This document shows, in pieces, positions 54,671-63,551 of a stretch of DNA of 64,000 nt. The translations under genes and the position numbers were made by a program. A model generated the notes under the pieces. The model ran no database searches and had not been told where the DNA came from. It was given only the letters and a program-made list of their open reading frames with translations. Numbering within the stretch: position 1 is the first letter of the stretch; each line of letters begins with the position of its first letter. This DNA is from Salimicrobium flavidum (lineage in GTDB: Bacteria > Bacillota > Bacilli > Bacillales > Halobacillaceae), in assembly GCF_900156645.1 (NCBI RefSeq), contig NZ_FTOC01000005.1, positions 1 through 64,000 of the forward strand. Direction: 5' to 3'.

Positions 54671-55888
54671 TTGATCGATACAACAGAATTGGTAGAGAAA
54701 GTAAAAGAAGGTACGATTGTCACACCGAAAGGTTTTAAGGCTGGAGGTGTGCACGTCGGCTTAAGAAAAACGAGAAAAGATGTAGGAGTCATCATGAGTG
54801 AGGTGCCGGCAGTGAGTACGGCTGTTTATACACAAAGCCACTTTCAGGCTGCTCCTTTGAAAGTGACTCAGGAAAGTCTAGGAGATGGAATACTTCAGGC
54901 GGTCATTGTCAACAGCGCTGTCGCTAATGCCTGTACCGGAGCAGAGGGGATGGAGAATGCTTATCAGATGAGAAAATGGCTGGCGGAGTACCACGGCCTG
55001 CCTGAATCTTCCGTAGCCGTGTCTTCAACAGGAGTGATCGGGGAACAACTGCCTATGGACCTTGTGAAGAAAGGTTGTTTCGGGGTGACACCTACTGATG
55101 ATGGAGGTGAGGATTTCGCTTCAGCTATACTTACGACTGATAAAGAAACGAAATCTTCCTGCTACCGCATGAAAATAGGAGAAAAGGTAGTAACGATTGC
55201 TGGAGCTTCTAAAGGATCGGGTATGATCCATCCGAATATGGCGACGATGCTCGGGTTTATAACGACGGACGCTGATGTAGACCATGGCGCCTTAGAACGT
55301 CTTCTGAAATCCACAGTCGACCATTCCTTCAACCAGATAACTGTCGACGGAGAGACATCGACAAACGATATGGTACTTGCTATGGCCAATGGTTGCGCGG
55401 AAAATGAGAAGTTGGATGAGGGGCATGAGGATTGGAACTTATTTGTTCATGCTTTTTCGGAGGTTTGCTGTGATTTAGCTAAAAAAATAGCGTCGGACGG
55501 AGAAGGAGCTACTAAACTTGTTGAAGTAAGAGTTAACAGTGCCCGTACGAAGGAAGAGGCGCGTGAAGTAGCCAAAAAAATCGTAGGCTCAAGTCTCGTA
55601 AAGACTGCAATCTACGGAGAAGATGGGAACTGGGGGCGGATCATTGGAGCCATGGGCCACAGTAAAGCGACGTTTGATGCAGAGAAGTGCGCAGTTGCTG
55701 TCGGGCCTTATACGGTTTTTGAAAAAGGAGGAGGCGTTAATTTTTCTGAGGAGGAAGTTTCCGATTATCTATCTCAGAATGAAGTGAGAATCACTGTCGA
55801 CCTTAATGCCGGGGAGGAAAACGGTACGGCCTGGGGGTGCGACCTTACCTATGACTATGTCAAAATCAACGCCAGCTACCGGACGTAA
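54671..55888 (+). CDS. argJ: Bifunctional ornithine acetyltransferase / N-acetylglutamate synthase
   Basis: Recycles the acetyl group from acetylornithine to glutamate and can also use acetyl-CoA. The 405-residue precursor splits itself at the Thr in HPNMATMLGF (near 185) into alpha and beta chains. NSAVANACTGAEGMENA and GNWGRIIGAMG are other family motifs. TTG 54671 follows GGGAAGGAG, and the frame is open upstream through the end of argC. The argB start lies within its last 40 bases. Confidence 0.95.
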   Translation: MIDTTELVEKVKEGTIVTPKGFKAGGVHVGLRKTRKDVGVIMSEVPAVSTAVYTQSHFQAAPLKVTQESLGDGILQAVIVNSAVANACTGAEGMENAYQMRKWLAEYHGLPESSVAVSSTGVIGEQLPMDLVKKGCFGVTPTDDGGEDFASAILTTDKETKSSCYRMKIGEKVVTIAGASKGSGMIHPNMATMLGFITTDADVDHGALERLLKSTVDHSFNQITVDGETSTNDMVLAMANGCAENEKLDEGHEDWNLFVHAFSEVCCDLAKKIASDGEGATKLVEVRVNSARTKEEAREVAKKIVGSSLVKTAIYGEDGNWGRIIGAMGHSKATFDAEKCAVAVGPYTVFEKGGGVNFSEEEVSDYLSQNEVRITVDLNAGEENGTAWGCDLTYDYVKINASYRT

Positions 55889-56657
55889 ACCTCTGTATGT
55901 TTTAAAAATCGGAGGAAGTATGCTTGATGAATTGGAAAAGGATTTTCTTCTAAATATAAAAGAGTTGATGAGCGATTATCATCTTCTCATTGTTCATGGG
56001 GCCGGACCGGCCATATCGGCGAAATTGATGACTCAGAACGTGGATGCGCCATTCATCAACGGGCTTCGGAAAACGACCAGATCAGCAATGGAGGTGGTCG
56101 AATCAGTACTTGGCGGAACTAAGAACAGAGAACTTACAGGGAAGCTAATCAGTGAAGGTGTAGATGCCGTCGGTGTAAGAGGGTGTGATCAGATCATTTC
56201 AGCGGAATTTTTGGATTATGCTTCCTACGGTTACGTAGGTGCTTCCCCTCAAGTGGATACGAAGTTGCTTCATCATTTGCTGGAAGGAGATTTTCTTCCG
56301 GTCGTTGCGCCTTTAGGACGTACATTGAACGGTGACATAGTCAATGTGAATGCCGATACTGCAGCTTCTGGTATTGCGAAGGCTCTCGGAGCGGATAAAC
56401 TGATTTTTGTTACGGATGTCCCTGGCGTGATGAAAAATGAACAGGTGTTGGATCGACTTACCTCAGAGGAAATCGAACTGCTCATTGAAGAGGATACGAT
56501 TTATGGAGGGATGATTCCAAAAGTAAGAGCGGCGGAAGAAGCTCTATCTGAAAAACTTCAGGAGTCTGTGATCGTCAGTGGAAAACAACCTATTTTAAAG
56601 AACGGTAAATGGAAGGGTACGATAATTAATAAAGAGAGAAAGGGGACGTTTATATGA
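55851..56657 (+). CDS. argB: Acetylglutamate kinase
   Basis: Phosphorylates N-acetylglutamate. The 268-residue kinase has KIGGSMLDE (ATP site Lys and Gly loop), VHGAGPAIS, INGLRKTT (arginine/acetylglutamate loop), and NVNADTAASGIAKALGADKLIFVTDVPG. The start is uncertain: ATG 55851 and 55857 are in frame, overlap argJ by 38 or 32 bases and have only a distant GGGGGTG. Translation by coupling with argJ is likely. It ends in ATGA overlap with argD. Confidence 0.93.
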   Translation: MTMSKSTPATGRKPLYVLKIGGSMLDELEKDFLLNIKELMSDYHLLIVHGAGPAISAKLMTQNVDAPFINGLRKTTRSAMEVVESVLGGTKNRELTGKLISEGVDAVGVRGCDQIISAEFLDYASYGYVGASPQVDTKLLHHLLEGDFLPVVAPLGRTLNGDIVNVNADTAASGIAKALGADKLIFVTDVPGVMKNEQVLDRLTSEEIELLIEEDTIYGGMIPKVRAAEEALSEKLQESVIVSGKQPILKNGKWKGTIINKERKGTFI

Positions 56658-57793
56658 GCCTGTTTCCGACTTATCCGCGTCTCCCGATTACGATAACGGA
56701 TGGGGAAGGCACGATTGTAAGAGATGAAGACAATAAAGAATACCTTGATTTTATGGCGGGGATCGGGGTGAATAACCTCGGTCATCGTCCTGCATCGGTC
56801 CAGCGCGCGATAGAGGAACAAATGAACCGTCTATGGCACGTGTCGAACCTGTTTCCGATTCCCGTTCAGGAAGATGCAGCGAAGCTTCTGACGGAGCACT
56901 CGTCTATGGATGCGGTGTTTTTCTGTAATAGCGGTGCGGAAGCGAATGAGGCTGCCATCAAACTTGCGAGAAAACATACGTGGAAGGATAAAGTAGTCAC
57001 GTTTCATCAGTCGTTCCATGGACGTACGTTTGCTACGATGGCTGCTACCGGCCAGGATAAAGTAAGAACAGGGTTCGGTCAGATGCTCGAGCCCTTTGAA
57101 TATGCCAGGTGGAATGACAGGGAGAGCGTGGAAGCCGCAATTGATGAAAATACAGCAGCGTGTCTAGTGGAAGTCGTCCAGGGGGAAGGTGGAGTGCGTC
57201 CGGGGGAGCAAAGCTTCCTAAAGCATGTGCAGGCTATATGTAAAGAAAACGGAGCACTCTTTATTATAGATGAGATCCAGACAGGGATGGGGCGCACGGG
57301 AGAATTATTCTCTTATCAAACTGTCGGGTTGGATCCTGATATCATCACTTCCGCAAAAGGACTCGGCAGCGGCTTTCCGATTGGAGCGATGCTCGGAAAA
57401 GAATACTTAAAAGAAGATTTCGGACCAGGGTCCCACGGTTCAACATTTGGAGGGAACCCGCTGAGCGCCGCTGCTGCAAAGGCCACGCTCGAAGAAATAG
57501 TGCAGGAGGAGTTCCTGGACGATGTGAAAGAGAAGGGGAACTATTTGAAAGGCAAACTTGAGCTTATGGTCAATGATGTCCCAGGAGTGGAAGAAGTACG
57601 GGGACTCGGACTCATGATAGGCATTGAATGGGATAGGGAAGTGAAACCTATGATTGAACAGGCACGGGAAAAGGGACTTCTTATACTTCCTGCAGGTCCG
57701 AACGTGATTCGTCTCCTTCCGCCTCTCACTGTTACAATGAAACAGCTTGAGGCGGCTTTGCAAATTTTAGATGAAGTATTTCATGACCAATAA
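56654..57793 (+). CDS. argD: Acetylornithine aminotransferase
   Basis: PLP transaminase, 379 residues, making N-acetylornithine from N-acetylglutamate semialdehyde with glutamate as donor. It has FFCNSGAEANEAAIKLAR, FHGRTFATMAATGQ, FIIDEIQTGMGRTG and the PLP lysine in TSAKGLGSGFPIGAM. ATG 56654 overlaps the argB stop. No argF, carA or carB follows, in contrast to B. subtilis argCJBD-carAB-argF; repeat DNA comes next. Confidence 0.96.
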   Translation: MSLFPTYPRLPITITDGEGTIVRDEDNKEYLDFMAGIGVNNLGHRPASVQRAIEEQMNRLWHVSNLFPIPVQEDAAKLLTEHSSMDAVFFCNSGAEANEAAIKLARKHTWKDKVVTFHQSFHGRTFATMAATGQDKVRTGFGQMLEPFEYARWNDRESVEAAIDENTAACLVEVVQGEGGVRPGEQSFLKHVQAICKENGALFIIDEIQTGMGRTGELFSYQTVGLDPDIITSAKGLGSGFPIGAMLGKEYLKEDFGPGSHGSTFGGNPLSAAAAKATLEEIVQEEFLDDVKEKGNYLKGKLELMVNDVPGVEEVRGLGLMIGIEWDREVKPMIEQAREKGLLILPAGPNVIRLLPPLTVTMKQLEAALQILDEVFHDQ

Positions 57794-57860
57794 ATGGTCT
57801 CGAATCAAGAACCGAACATTCGAAATGAGGCCCAATATTGTTTTTTTCCTTAGATGAAAA

Positions 57861-58048
57861 CTCTTTTATCGCTCCTAGTTGATTGTCATCTCTACGGGTG
57901 GGAGCTTGCCGCGGGCATGACGTAAACTTCCGGAATCTCCCTACGCTCGATTCCGGTGATTTTCCGTTCATGTTTCTCACGCAGGGAAACGAGGAGGCTG
58001 AAGGATTGCCCGTGGATAAGCGTCCGCCTGGATATTTCTTTTCAGGGT
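57861..58048. repeat. Chimeric intergenic repeat, copy 7
   Basis: The left half (GTTGATTGTCATCTCTACGG, then GTGGGAGCTTGCCGCGGGCATG and GGTGATTTTCCGTTCATG) follows copies 1 and 5. The right half (AGGGAAACGAGGAGGCTGAA, TTGCCCGTGG, AAGCGTCCGCC, TTTTCAGGGTAACC) is the reverse complement of the left part of the 20.0-kb repeat. It fills the 370-base argD-msmX gap together with a terminator. Confidence 0.65.
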
Positions 58049-58073
58049 AACCAAATGTAAAGTGGACAAAACA

Positions 58074-58100
58074 AAAACCGGACGAGCATGTCCGGTTTTT
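58074..58100. terminator. Terminator between repeat 7 and msmX
   Basis: AAAAACCGGAC/GTCCGGTTTTT, 11-bp perfect arms, T runs both ways; ends msmX on the minus strand. Confidence 0.92.
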
Positions 58101-58163
58101 GCTTTGTCCTATTTTGTTTTGTCTCATACCCTACTTGACTTTTATCTCAGATTCTTTTATCGA

Positions 58164-59261
58164 TCATCTGATACGAAGTTCTGAATCTTTATCGAAGAAG
58201 TGTGCTTTGTTCATATCAAGAGCCAGCTCGATCGTGTCGCCACCGTCGATATCCGAACGGGAATCCACGCGGGCTACGAACTCCTGGTCTCCGATCCTTG
58301 AATAGAGATAAGATTCTGCACCCATCAGTTCGGCCACTTCAATATAAGTTTCGATTTTTTTATCTGCGTTGGAGTCAAGGAAGAGCTGTTCATCGTGAAG
58401 GTCTTCCGGACGTACACCGAGTACGATTTCCTTGCCGACATAACCACCTTCACGTAATGTCTTCATTTTCCCTTCTGGTACAGCTACTTTAGCGCCATCG
58501 ATTTCCATATGGTCCTCTCCGAGTTTTCCTGAAAAGAAGTTCATAGCAGGAGAACCGATGAAACCGCCTACAAACATGTTTTCCGGTCTATCGTATACTT
58601 CCTTCGGCGCTCCGACCTGCTGTATGATTCCGTCTTTCATAACGACAAGGCGTGTCGCCATTGTCATGGCTTCCGTCTGGTCGTGCGTAACGTAAATCGT
58701 TGTTGTCTGGAGACGTTTGTGCAGTTTCTGGATTTCAGCACGCATCTGTACCCGGAGTTTCGCATCAAGGTTTGAGAGCGGCTCATCCATGAGGAAGACT
58801 TTCGCGTCCCTCACAATTGCACGGCCGAGAGCTACACGCTGACGTTGACCGCCGGACAGCGCTTTCGGTTTACGGTCGAGCAGAGCTTCAAGGCCAAGAA
58901 TATCAGCTGCTCGTTGCACGCGATCATCAATTTCCTTTTTATCCATTTTACGAAGCTTCAGACCGAATGCCATATTGTCGTAAACGTTCATATGCGGGTA
59001 AAGAGCATAGTTCTGGAAAACCATGGCTATATCCCGGTCTTTCGGCGCCACATCATTCATACGGCTCTCATCAATCAGGAAATCTCCATCAGTAATATCC
59101 TCAAGACCAGCAATCATACGGAGTGTTGTCGATTTTCCGCAACCGGAAGGGCCTACGAACACTACAAATTCTTTGTCATCGATATGTAAATTGAAATCCT
59201 GTACCGCCTGTACATTTCCGTCATACACTTTCTGAATGTTGTTCAAATTAATTTCAGCCAT
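58164..59261 (-). CDS. msmX: Multi-sugar ABC transporter ATPase MsmX
   Basis: Cytoplasmic ATPase shared by several sugar importers in Bacillus; no permease is next to it, as expected. The 365-residue protein has Walker A GPSGCGKSTT (residues 38-47), VFQNYALYPHMNVYDN, signature LSGGQRQR, Walker B VFLMDEPLSNLDAKLR, H-loop YVTHDQTEAM, and the C-terminal TOBE/OB domain (IVLGVRPEDLHDE). ATG 59261 follows TGGGGGTA. A cre-like box is in the leader. Confidence 0.93.
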   Translation of the reverse strand: MAEINLNNIQKVYDGNVQAVQDFNLHIDDKEFVVFVGPSGCGKSTTLRMIAGLEDITDGDFLIDESRMNDVAPKDRDIAMVFQNYALYPHMNVYDNMAFGLKLRKMDKKEIDDRVQRAADILGLEALLDRKPKALSGGQRQRVALGRAIVRDAKVFLMDEPLSNLDAKLRVQMRAEIQKLHKRLQTTTIYVTHDQTEAMTMATRLVVMKDGIIQQVGAPKEVYDRPENMFVGGFIGSPAMNFFSGKLGEDHMEIDGAKVAVPEGKMKTLREGGYVGKEIVLGVRPEDLHDEQLFLDSNADKKIETYIEVAELMGAESYLYSRIGDQEFVARVDSRSDIDGGDTIELALDMNKAHFFDKDSELRIR

Positions 59262-59283
59262 TCTTTATACCCCCAGTATTTTT

Positions 59284-59297
59284 TGAAATCGCTTTCT
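59284..59297 (-). promoter_or_regulatory. cre-like site upstream of msmX
   Basis: Minus strand AGAAAGCGATTTCA, one base from the CcpA box TGNAANCGNWNNCA, 23 bases before the msmX start. Carbon control of a shared sugar ATPase would fit. Confidence 0.4.
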
Positions 59298-59381
59298 TCA
59301 TATCTCAAAGTCTACCTTAGATAAGGAGGAAAGAAAATGGACAACGTGAACAAGAATACTTACGATTATTTGTGCACCTTT

Positions 59382-60263
59382 TCAACCGCGTTCGTAGAGA
59401 ATGGATAAATAGACGAGCATCCCGGTGGGGAAGTATTTAATGTCCATACCGGTCATTTCTGTAAATTTATCGATTCGATACTGCAGACTGTTCCGGTGCA
59501 TATACAGTTCTTTTGCTGTGGCAGAAACATTCGCTCCGTTCTCAAGAAACACTTTAACAGTATCAAGCAGCTCGGAATCATTCCTTGTTTTACCAAGGAT
59601 ATAAGTAGAAAGCATTTCTTTCCTTTCTTTCTGCACACCGTCCATATAAAGATAAAAAGCGGAATCCAGAGGGGTAGCGAAAGTCCCCGGAATGTATTGA
59701 TTTGCGAGGTCACCCATTTTTTGCGCAAAGGAGAATTGTTCCTGGATCTTATGAAAATCTTCAAAAAACTCACTGACATAAAAACGTATTTTCATATAAA
59801 AATCGCTCATCAGCACATCCATGACTTCCTGAAAAGAAATGTCTTCTTCTTTCGTCCCATTTTTTTCTTCAATGAGGACTCCTTCTCTGCTATTTTTCCA
59901 TAATACAGGTACCGGGAACGGAAAGAGAGCCTGGAACGCTTCGTGTAACGTCTCCTGGTCTTCTGTCTGATGCTCGGCCGTGAAAAAAATGAAACGGTAT
60001 CTTTCCGGTTGGGGAGTGATCGTGACGTTGTCCTTATGAAAGAGGAGGCGTTTCCAGGATTCTTCCCGCGTGGAGGCTTCCGGGTGTGCTTTCGGGAAAA
60101 GTTCCAGCAGTAAAGTGTGTTCTCTGTCCGGTACTTCTTCGCGGGATATTCCGATTATTCCTCTTTCTGTTTCAAACCAGAAAAAATCATCGTATTTCCG
60201 GCTGGAAACTTCTTCGATTGGGGTATAGGAAGAATAGAGCTTCCTTAGATATGAAGCATGCAT
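59382..60263 (-). CDS. PucR/CdaR-like transcriptional regulator
   Basis: A 293-residue protein with a C-terminal PucR-type helix-turn-helix: FLENGANVSATAKELYMH, then RNSLQYRIDKF (about 238-270). The N-terminal 200 residues lack a domain that I recognise. Related proteins often sit beside msmX/ugpC-type ATPase genes, so a sugar-linked role is possible but not shown. ATG 60263 follows AAAGAAAGG. The msmX gene lies 120 bases downstream in the same direction. Confidence 0.82.
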   Translation of the reverse strand: MHASYLRKLYSSYTPIEEVSSRKYDDFFWFETERGIIGISREEVPDREHTLLLELFPKAHPEASTREESWKRLLFHKDNVTITPQPERYRFIFFTAEHQTEDQETLHEAFQALFPFPVPVLWKNSREGVLIEEKNGTKEEDISFQEVMDVLMSDFYMKIRFYVSEFFEDFHKIQEQFSFAQKMGDLANQYIPGTFATPLDSAFYLYMDGVQKERKEMLSTYILGKTRNDSELLDTVKVFLENGANVSATAKELYMHRNSLQYRIDKFTEMTGMDIKYFPTGMLVYLSILYERG

Positions 60264-60352
60264 TGAATGATATCCTTTCTTTTTGTATAATCCCGAGTAA
60301 TGTAGTAGTATTAGAAGAAATTAGGTAAACACCAAGATGAGGGGGCTCCTTA

Positions 60353-60634
60353 ATGGAAGATATACAGAATAAAAATGAATACGATCAGGACGTCAAAAAT
60401 CGTTTGAAAAGGGTGGAAGGTCAAGTTCGCGGTGTCCTTAAAATGATGGAAGAAGGCAAAGAATGCAAGGACGTAGTAACTCAACTATCCGCTGCCCGTT
60501 CCGCTATGGACCGTTCCCTAGCTTATATTGTAGCAAAGAATCTCGAGACATGTATCCGGGATGCCGAAGATCAGGGAGAAAATGCAGATGAAGTGATAGG
60601 AGAAGCTATACAGATGCTCGTAAAAAGTCGTTGA
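60353..60634 (+). CDS. CsoR/CstR-family repressor (DUF156)
   Basis: A 93-residue all-helical DNA-binding repressor (RLKRVEGQVRGVLKMMEEG). In CsoR the Cu(I) ligands are Cys-His-Cys; here the matching positions are C38, N63 and C67 (KECKDVV ... KNLETC). The His is replaced by Asn, as in persulfide-sensing CstR proteins, so a copper role is unlikely. ATG 60353 follows GGGGGCTCC. No sulfide or copper gene is adjacent, so the target is unknown. A terminator follows directly. Confidence 0.88.
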   Translation: MEDIQNKNEYDQDVKNRLKRVEGQVRGVLKMMEEGKECKDVVTQLSAARSAMDRSLAYIVAKNLETCIRDAEDQGENADEVIGEAIQMLVKSR

Positions 60635-60664
60635 AGCGTTCCGGTTTCCCGGAGCGTTTTTTTG
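60635..60664 (+). terminator. Terminator after the CsoR-type gene
   Basis: GCGTTCCGG/CCGGAGCG stem (one mismatch) followed by seven T. Confidence 0.88.
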
Positions 60665-60847
60665 TATCCGGATTTCCCATCTGATAAATAGTGACAATCA
60701 TGAATTCCCTGCATATGTTCAAGGAAAAAGAGGAAAGAGGAGAAAGAATGCTCAGGGTTCTTTCGTAGATTGAAGGCTTATACTGATTGCGCCGCTTTCC
60801 CTGATTAGCTTATACTGGAAAGAAGATAAATGAAATGAGGATTTTTT

Positions 60848-61987
60848 ATGGACCCGATATTTTTCTCGATAATGATGATAGCGATAGGAGCGCTGATAGG
60901 GGGAGTGACGAACTCTCTGGCAATTCGTATGCTGTTTCGTCCCTATCATCCTGTCTACATAGGAAAGTTCCAGATTCCTTTTACCCCCGGGCTTATTCCG
61001 AAACGGCAGAGTGAACTGGCTAAACAGCTCGGAGAAATGGTTGTAGAGCACCTCGTGACCCCGAGCGGTCTTCGTAATAAACTATTGAATGATACGTTTC
61101 GGGAAACGCTGATCAGAGGTTCGCGCCGAGAAGTCGATCGCTTCCTGCAGTCCGAGATGACACTTGGAGAGCTTATTCAACCGGTAGCCCCCGAATTGAC
61201 GAAGGACAATGTACACGTAGAATTGGAAAAGCAGCTGGAAAAAGGGATCGGTGGATGGCTAGACAGAAGAAAGGATACTGAACTGAAAGATATTGTGCCT
61301 GGAGAATGGGAAGAGAAAGGGGAACTATTAACGAAACGTGCGGGTCATTATGTACAATTGAAGATCGCTTCATATCTTGAAAGTGCGGATGGCCGATACC
61401 GTGTGAAAGCTCTCATCAATGATTACTTTGAAAAACACGGAATGTTCGGGCAGTTGATGTCTTCGATTTTCAGTTCAAGAAACATGAGTGAACGATTGCA
61501 CGGAACTATGGTGCGTTATGCCAATAAAGACGAGACGAGACGCTGGATTGAAGACGTAATGATTGAAGAATACCGGCATCTATTGACGATGAAAGTAGAA
61601 GACGTGGAGAAGAATATCGACCGGAAAGAAGTGATTTCATCGTTTGCAGAAGCGCTCAGCAGTCTCGTACCTTTAGAGAGATATTGGGATAAGCCCCTTT
61701 CTGAGATTTCCACTCCTATCCGGGAAAGAGTAGTAGGAGACGGGGTAGCTTTCATGGTTCCGAAAGCTATTGATTTTCTGTCTGCACAAATGGAAAGTGT
61801 CATCAAGCACCTGCACTTATCCGATATCGTGAAAGAGCAAGTGGAAGCATTCGAAGTAGCGAGACTGGAAGATCTTGTTCTCGGAATATCAAGGCGTGAA
61901 TTCAAAATGATCACGTATCTTGGGGCGATGCTCGGAGGCTTTGTAGGACTTTTGCAAAGTGGGATTGTACTACTGATAGGATTATAG
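60848..61987 (+). CDS. yheB: DUF445-family membrane protein YheB
   Basis: A 379-residue protein with one hydrophobic segment at each end (about 3-25 and 357-377) and a long helical middle. The family opening GALIGGVTNSLAIRMLFRPYHP then FTPGLIPKRQSELA is plain. Its function is unknown; in sporulating bacilli it is linked to membrane or spore processes only loosely. ATG 60848 follows ATGAGGA. yheA follows 72 bases later, the conserved Bacillus order. Confidence 0.92.
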   Translation: MDPIFFSIMMIAIGALIGGVTNSLAIRMLFRPYHPVYIGKFQIPFTPGLIPKRQSELAKQLGEMVVEHLVTPSGLRNKLLNDTFRETLIRGSRREVDRFLQSEMTLGELIQPVAPELTKDNVHVELEKQLEKGIGGWLDRRKDTELKDIVPGEWEEKGELLTKRAGHYVQLKIASYLESADGRYRVKALINDYFEKHGMFGQLMSSIFSSRNMSERLHGTMVRYANKDETRRWIEDVMIEEYRHLLTMKVEDVEKNIDRKEVISSFAEALSSLVPLERYWDKPLSEISTPIRERVVGDGVAFMVPKAIDFLSAQMESVIKHLHLSDIVKEQVEAFEVARLEDLVLGISRREFKMITYLGAMLGGFVGLLQSGIVLLIGL

Positions 61988-62059
61988 TTTTTTCGCTATA
62001 CAGATAGAAACTGTTTTGTTATAGTAATAAAAGAGTCAAATTTAGGAGGTATTTTTTTA

Positions 62060-62428
62060 ATGTCTAACATTTATGATTATGCATATGATCTTGAAAAAGC
62101 ACTAAGAAATAGTGAGGAATTCACTGCACTTAAAGACGCTTATGATAAAGTGATGAGTGATGAGTCTTCCAAGCAGATGTTCGAAGATTTCCGTCAGACA
62201 CAAATGACGCTTCAGCAAAAGCAGATGCAGGGAGAAGAGATTTCAGAAGAAGAAGTTGAAAAAGCGCAAAGCGTTGTACAACTTGTTCAGCAACATCCTG
62301 ACATCTCCAAACTCATGGAAGAAGAACAGCGTCTGAACACAGTCATCAATGACGTGAGTCAAATCATCACGAAACCGCTCGAAGACCTGTATGGTACTCC
62401 GGAGCAAGGAGAACAGGGAGAACAGTAA
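62060..62428 (+). CDS. yheA: YlbF/YmcA-family protein YheA
   Basis: A 122-residue, all-helical, Gln/Glu-rich cytoplasmic protein of the YlbF/YmcA/YheA family. YlbF and YmcA act with YaaT on RNase Y and phosphorelay control; YheA's own task is not established. Ends in a Gly/Glu/Gln tail (PEQGEQGEQ). ATG 62060 has a strong AGGAGG. Terminator right after the stop. Confidence 0.93.
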   Translation: MSNIYDYAYDLEKALRNSEEFTALKDAYDKVMSDESSKQMFEDFRQTQMTLQQKQMQGEEISEEEVEKAQSVVQLVQQHPDISKLMEEEQRLNTVINDVSQIITKPLEDLYGTPEQGEQGEQ

Positions 62429-62455
62429 AAAAGTCGCCTCAGGCGGCTTTTTTTT
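62429..62455 (+). terminator. yheA terminator
   Basis: AGTCGCC/GGCGGCT stem with TCA loop, eight T. Confidence 0.92.
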
Positions 62456-62646
62456 ATGGGCAATTATCCGGATCCCTACCTGTATTCAGATGAATCTACA
62501 TCTTCTCTCCCGCTATTCCAGGTATATCCCTTAACCAACCGCATTGTCTTTAAGGCATTGATTTGTCCATATTCTAAAAGGGATTTCCTGTATGTCTGTC
62601 GAATATTGAAGGTGAAAGTGTTTTTATTAAAGGAGGGGGAAGAAAA

Positions 62647-63414
62647 ATGAACTTTTTTCGTGTAGAAGAACAGGAATCTTATATCCACATCCGTTTGGCA
62701 AGGCCTGATAAGTATAATGCACTGGACACGGCTATGTTGCGTGAATTCAGAGAAGCACTTGGACAAGTCCGGGGGAGTGACAGGAATCTTGTACTTATTT
62801 CGGGAGAAGGTCCCGGATTTTGTGCAGGCGGCGATATTTCGATGATGAAGGAATTCTCGGACGAGGAGAAATATAACGATCTTATGGATGATATCGATGC
62901 TATTGTGACTGAAATATACACGATGCCGAAGATTGTGGTAGCTGCCCTCCACGGTGCAACAGTCGGACTCGGCTTAAGTATTGCTCTTAGCTGTGATTAC
63001 ATTATTGCCGAAAAGGAATCGGTGATTTCTATGAATTTTATCGGCATCGGTCTTGCTCCGGATGGCGGAGGACATTATTGGTTGAAAGAAAGACTGGGCG
63101 TTCATCACGCTAAACAGTATGCCTGGGAAGGATCGAAATTATCCGCCGAGGAAGCCCAAAAACTCAAACTGGTGGATATGGTTACAAGTGACCTGCTTAA
63201 TCAGGCAGAAGCCCTGATGACGAGCTGGAGCCGACGGCCGCTTCAATCAATGATAGCAACAAAAACCTTGTACCATCAGGCAGGTCTGGAAGAGCTGGAA
63301 TATTACCTGAAGCAGGAACGGATCAACCAGCGGAAACTGAGTGAAACGAAAGATCATCAAGAAGCTGTGCGTGCTTTCATGGAAAAAAGAAAACCTGAAT
63401 TCAAAGGTGAATAA
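62647..63414 (+). CDS. yhaR: Enoyl-CoA hydratase/isomerase family protein YhaR
   Basis: A 255-residue crotonase-fold enzyme. The oxyanion-hole loops are GFCAGGDISMMKEF (near 60) and HGATVGLGLSIALSCDYIIA (near 103). The acid/base Glu of true hydratases is not evident at SMNFIGIGLAPDGGG, where an Asp stands instead, so an isomerase or hydrolase is possible. ATG 62647 follows AAGGAGGGGG. The order yheB-yheA-yhaR matches B. subtilis. Confidence 0.88.
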   Translation: MNFFRVEEQESYIHIRLARPDKYNALDTAMLREFREALGQVRGSDRNLVLISGEGPGFCAGGDISMMKEFSDEEKYNDLMDDIDAIVTEIYTMPKIVVAALHGATVGLGLSIALSCDYIIAEKESVISMNFIGIGLAPDGGGHYWLKERLGVHHAKQYAWEGSKLSAEEAQKLKLVDMVTSDLLNQAEALMTSWSRRPLQSMIATKTLYHQAGLEELEYYLKQERINQRKLSETKDHQEAVRAFMEKRKPEFKGE

Positions 63415-63503
63415 AAATATCGGAAGCTATTTCTGAAAAAACGGAGATTTTTAAAAGAAAAAACTCGTTGTCCTTCAGGTGGATGCTCTCCAAACACTAT
63501 ACA

Positions 63504-63535
63504 AAGGCCTTCCTCAGTTCAGAGAGGAAGGCCTT
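63504..63535. terminator. Hairpin between yhaR and yhzD
   Basis: AAGGCCTTCCTC/GAGGAAGGCCTT, 12-bp perfect arms, 8-nt loop. T runs are poor, but the position between convergent genes fits a shared terminator. Confidence 0.6.
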
Positions 63536-63551
63536 GCCCATACCCATAACT

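Noticed and set aside
62456-62650. Possible 64-residue protein between yheA and yhaR
   Set aside because: Starts inside the yheA terminator tail, has no Shine-Dalgarno and ends within the yhaR ribosome site.
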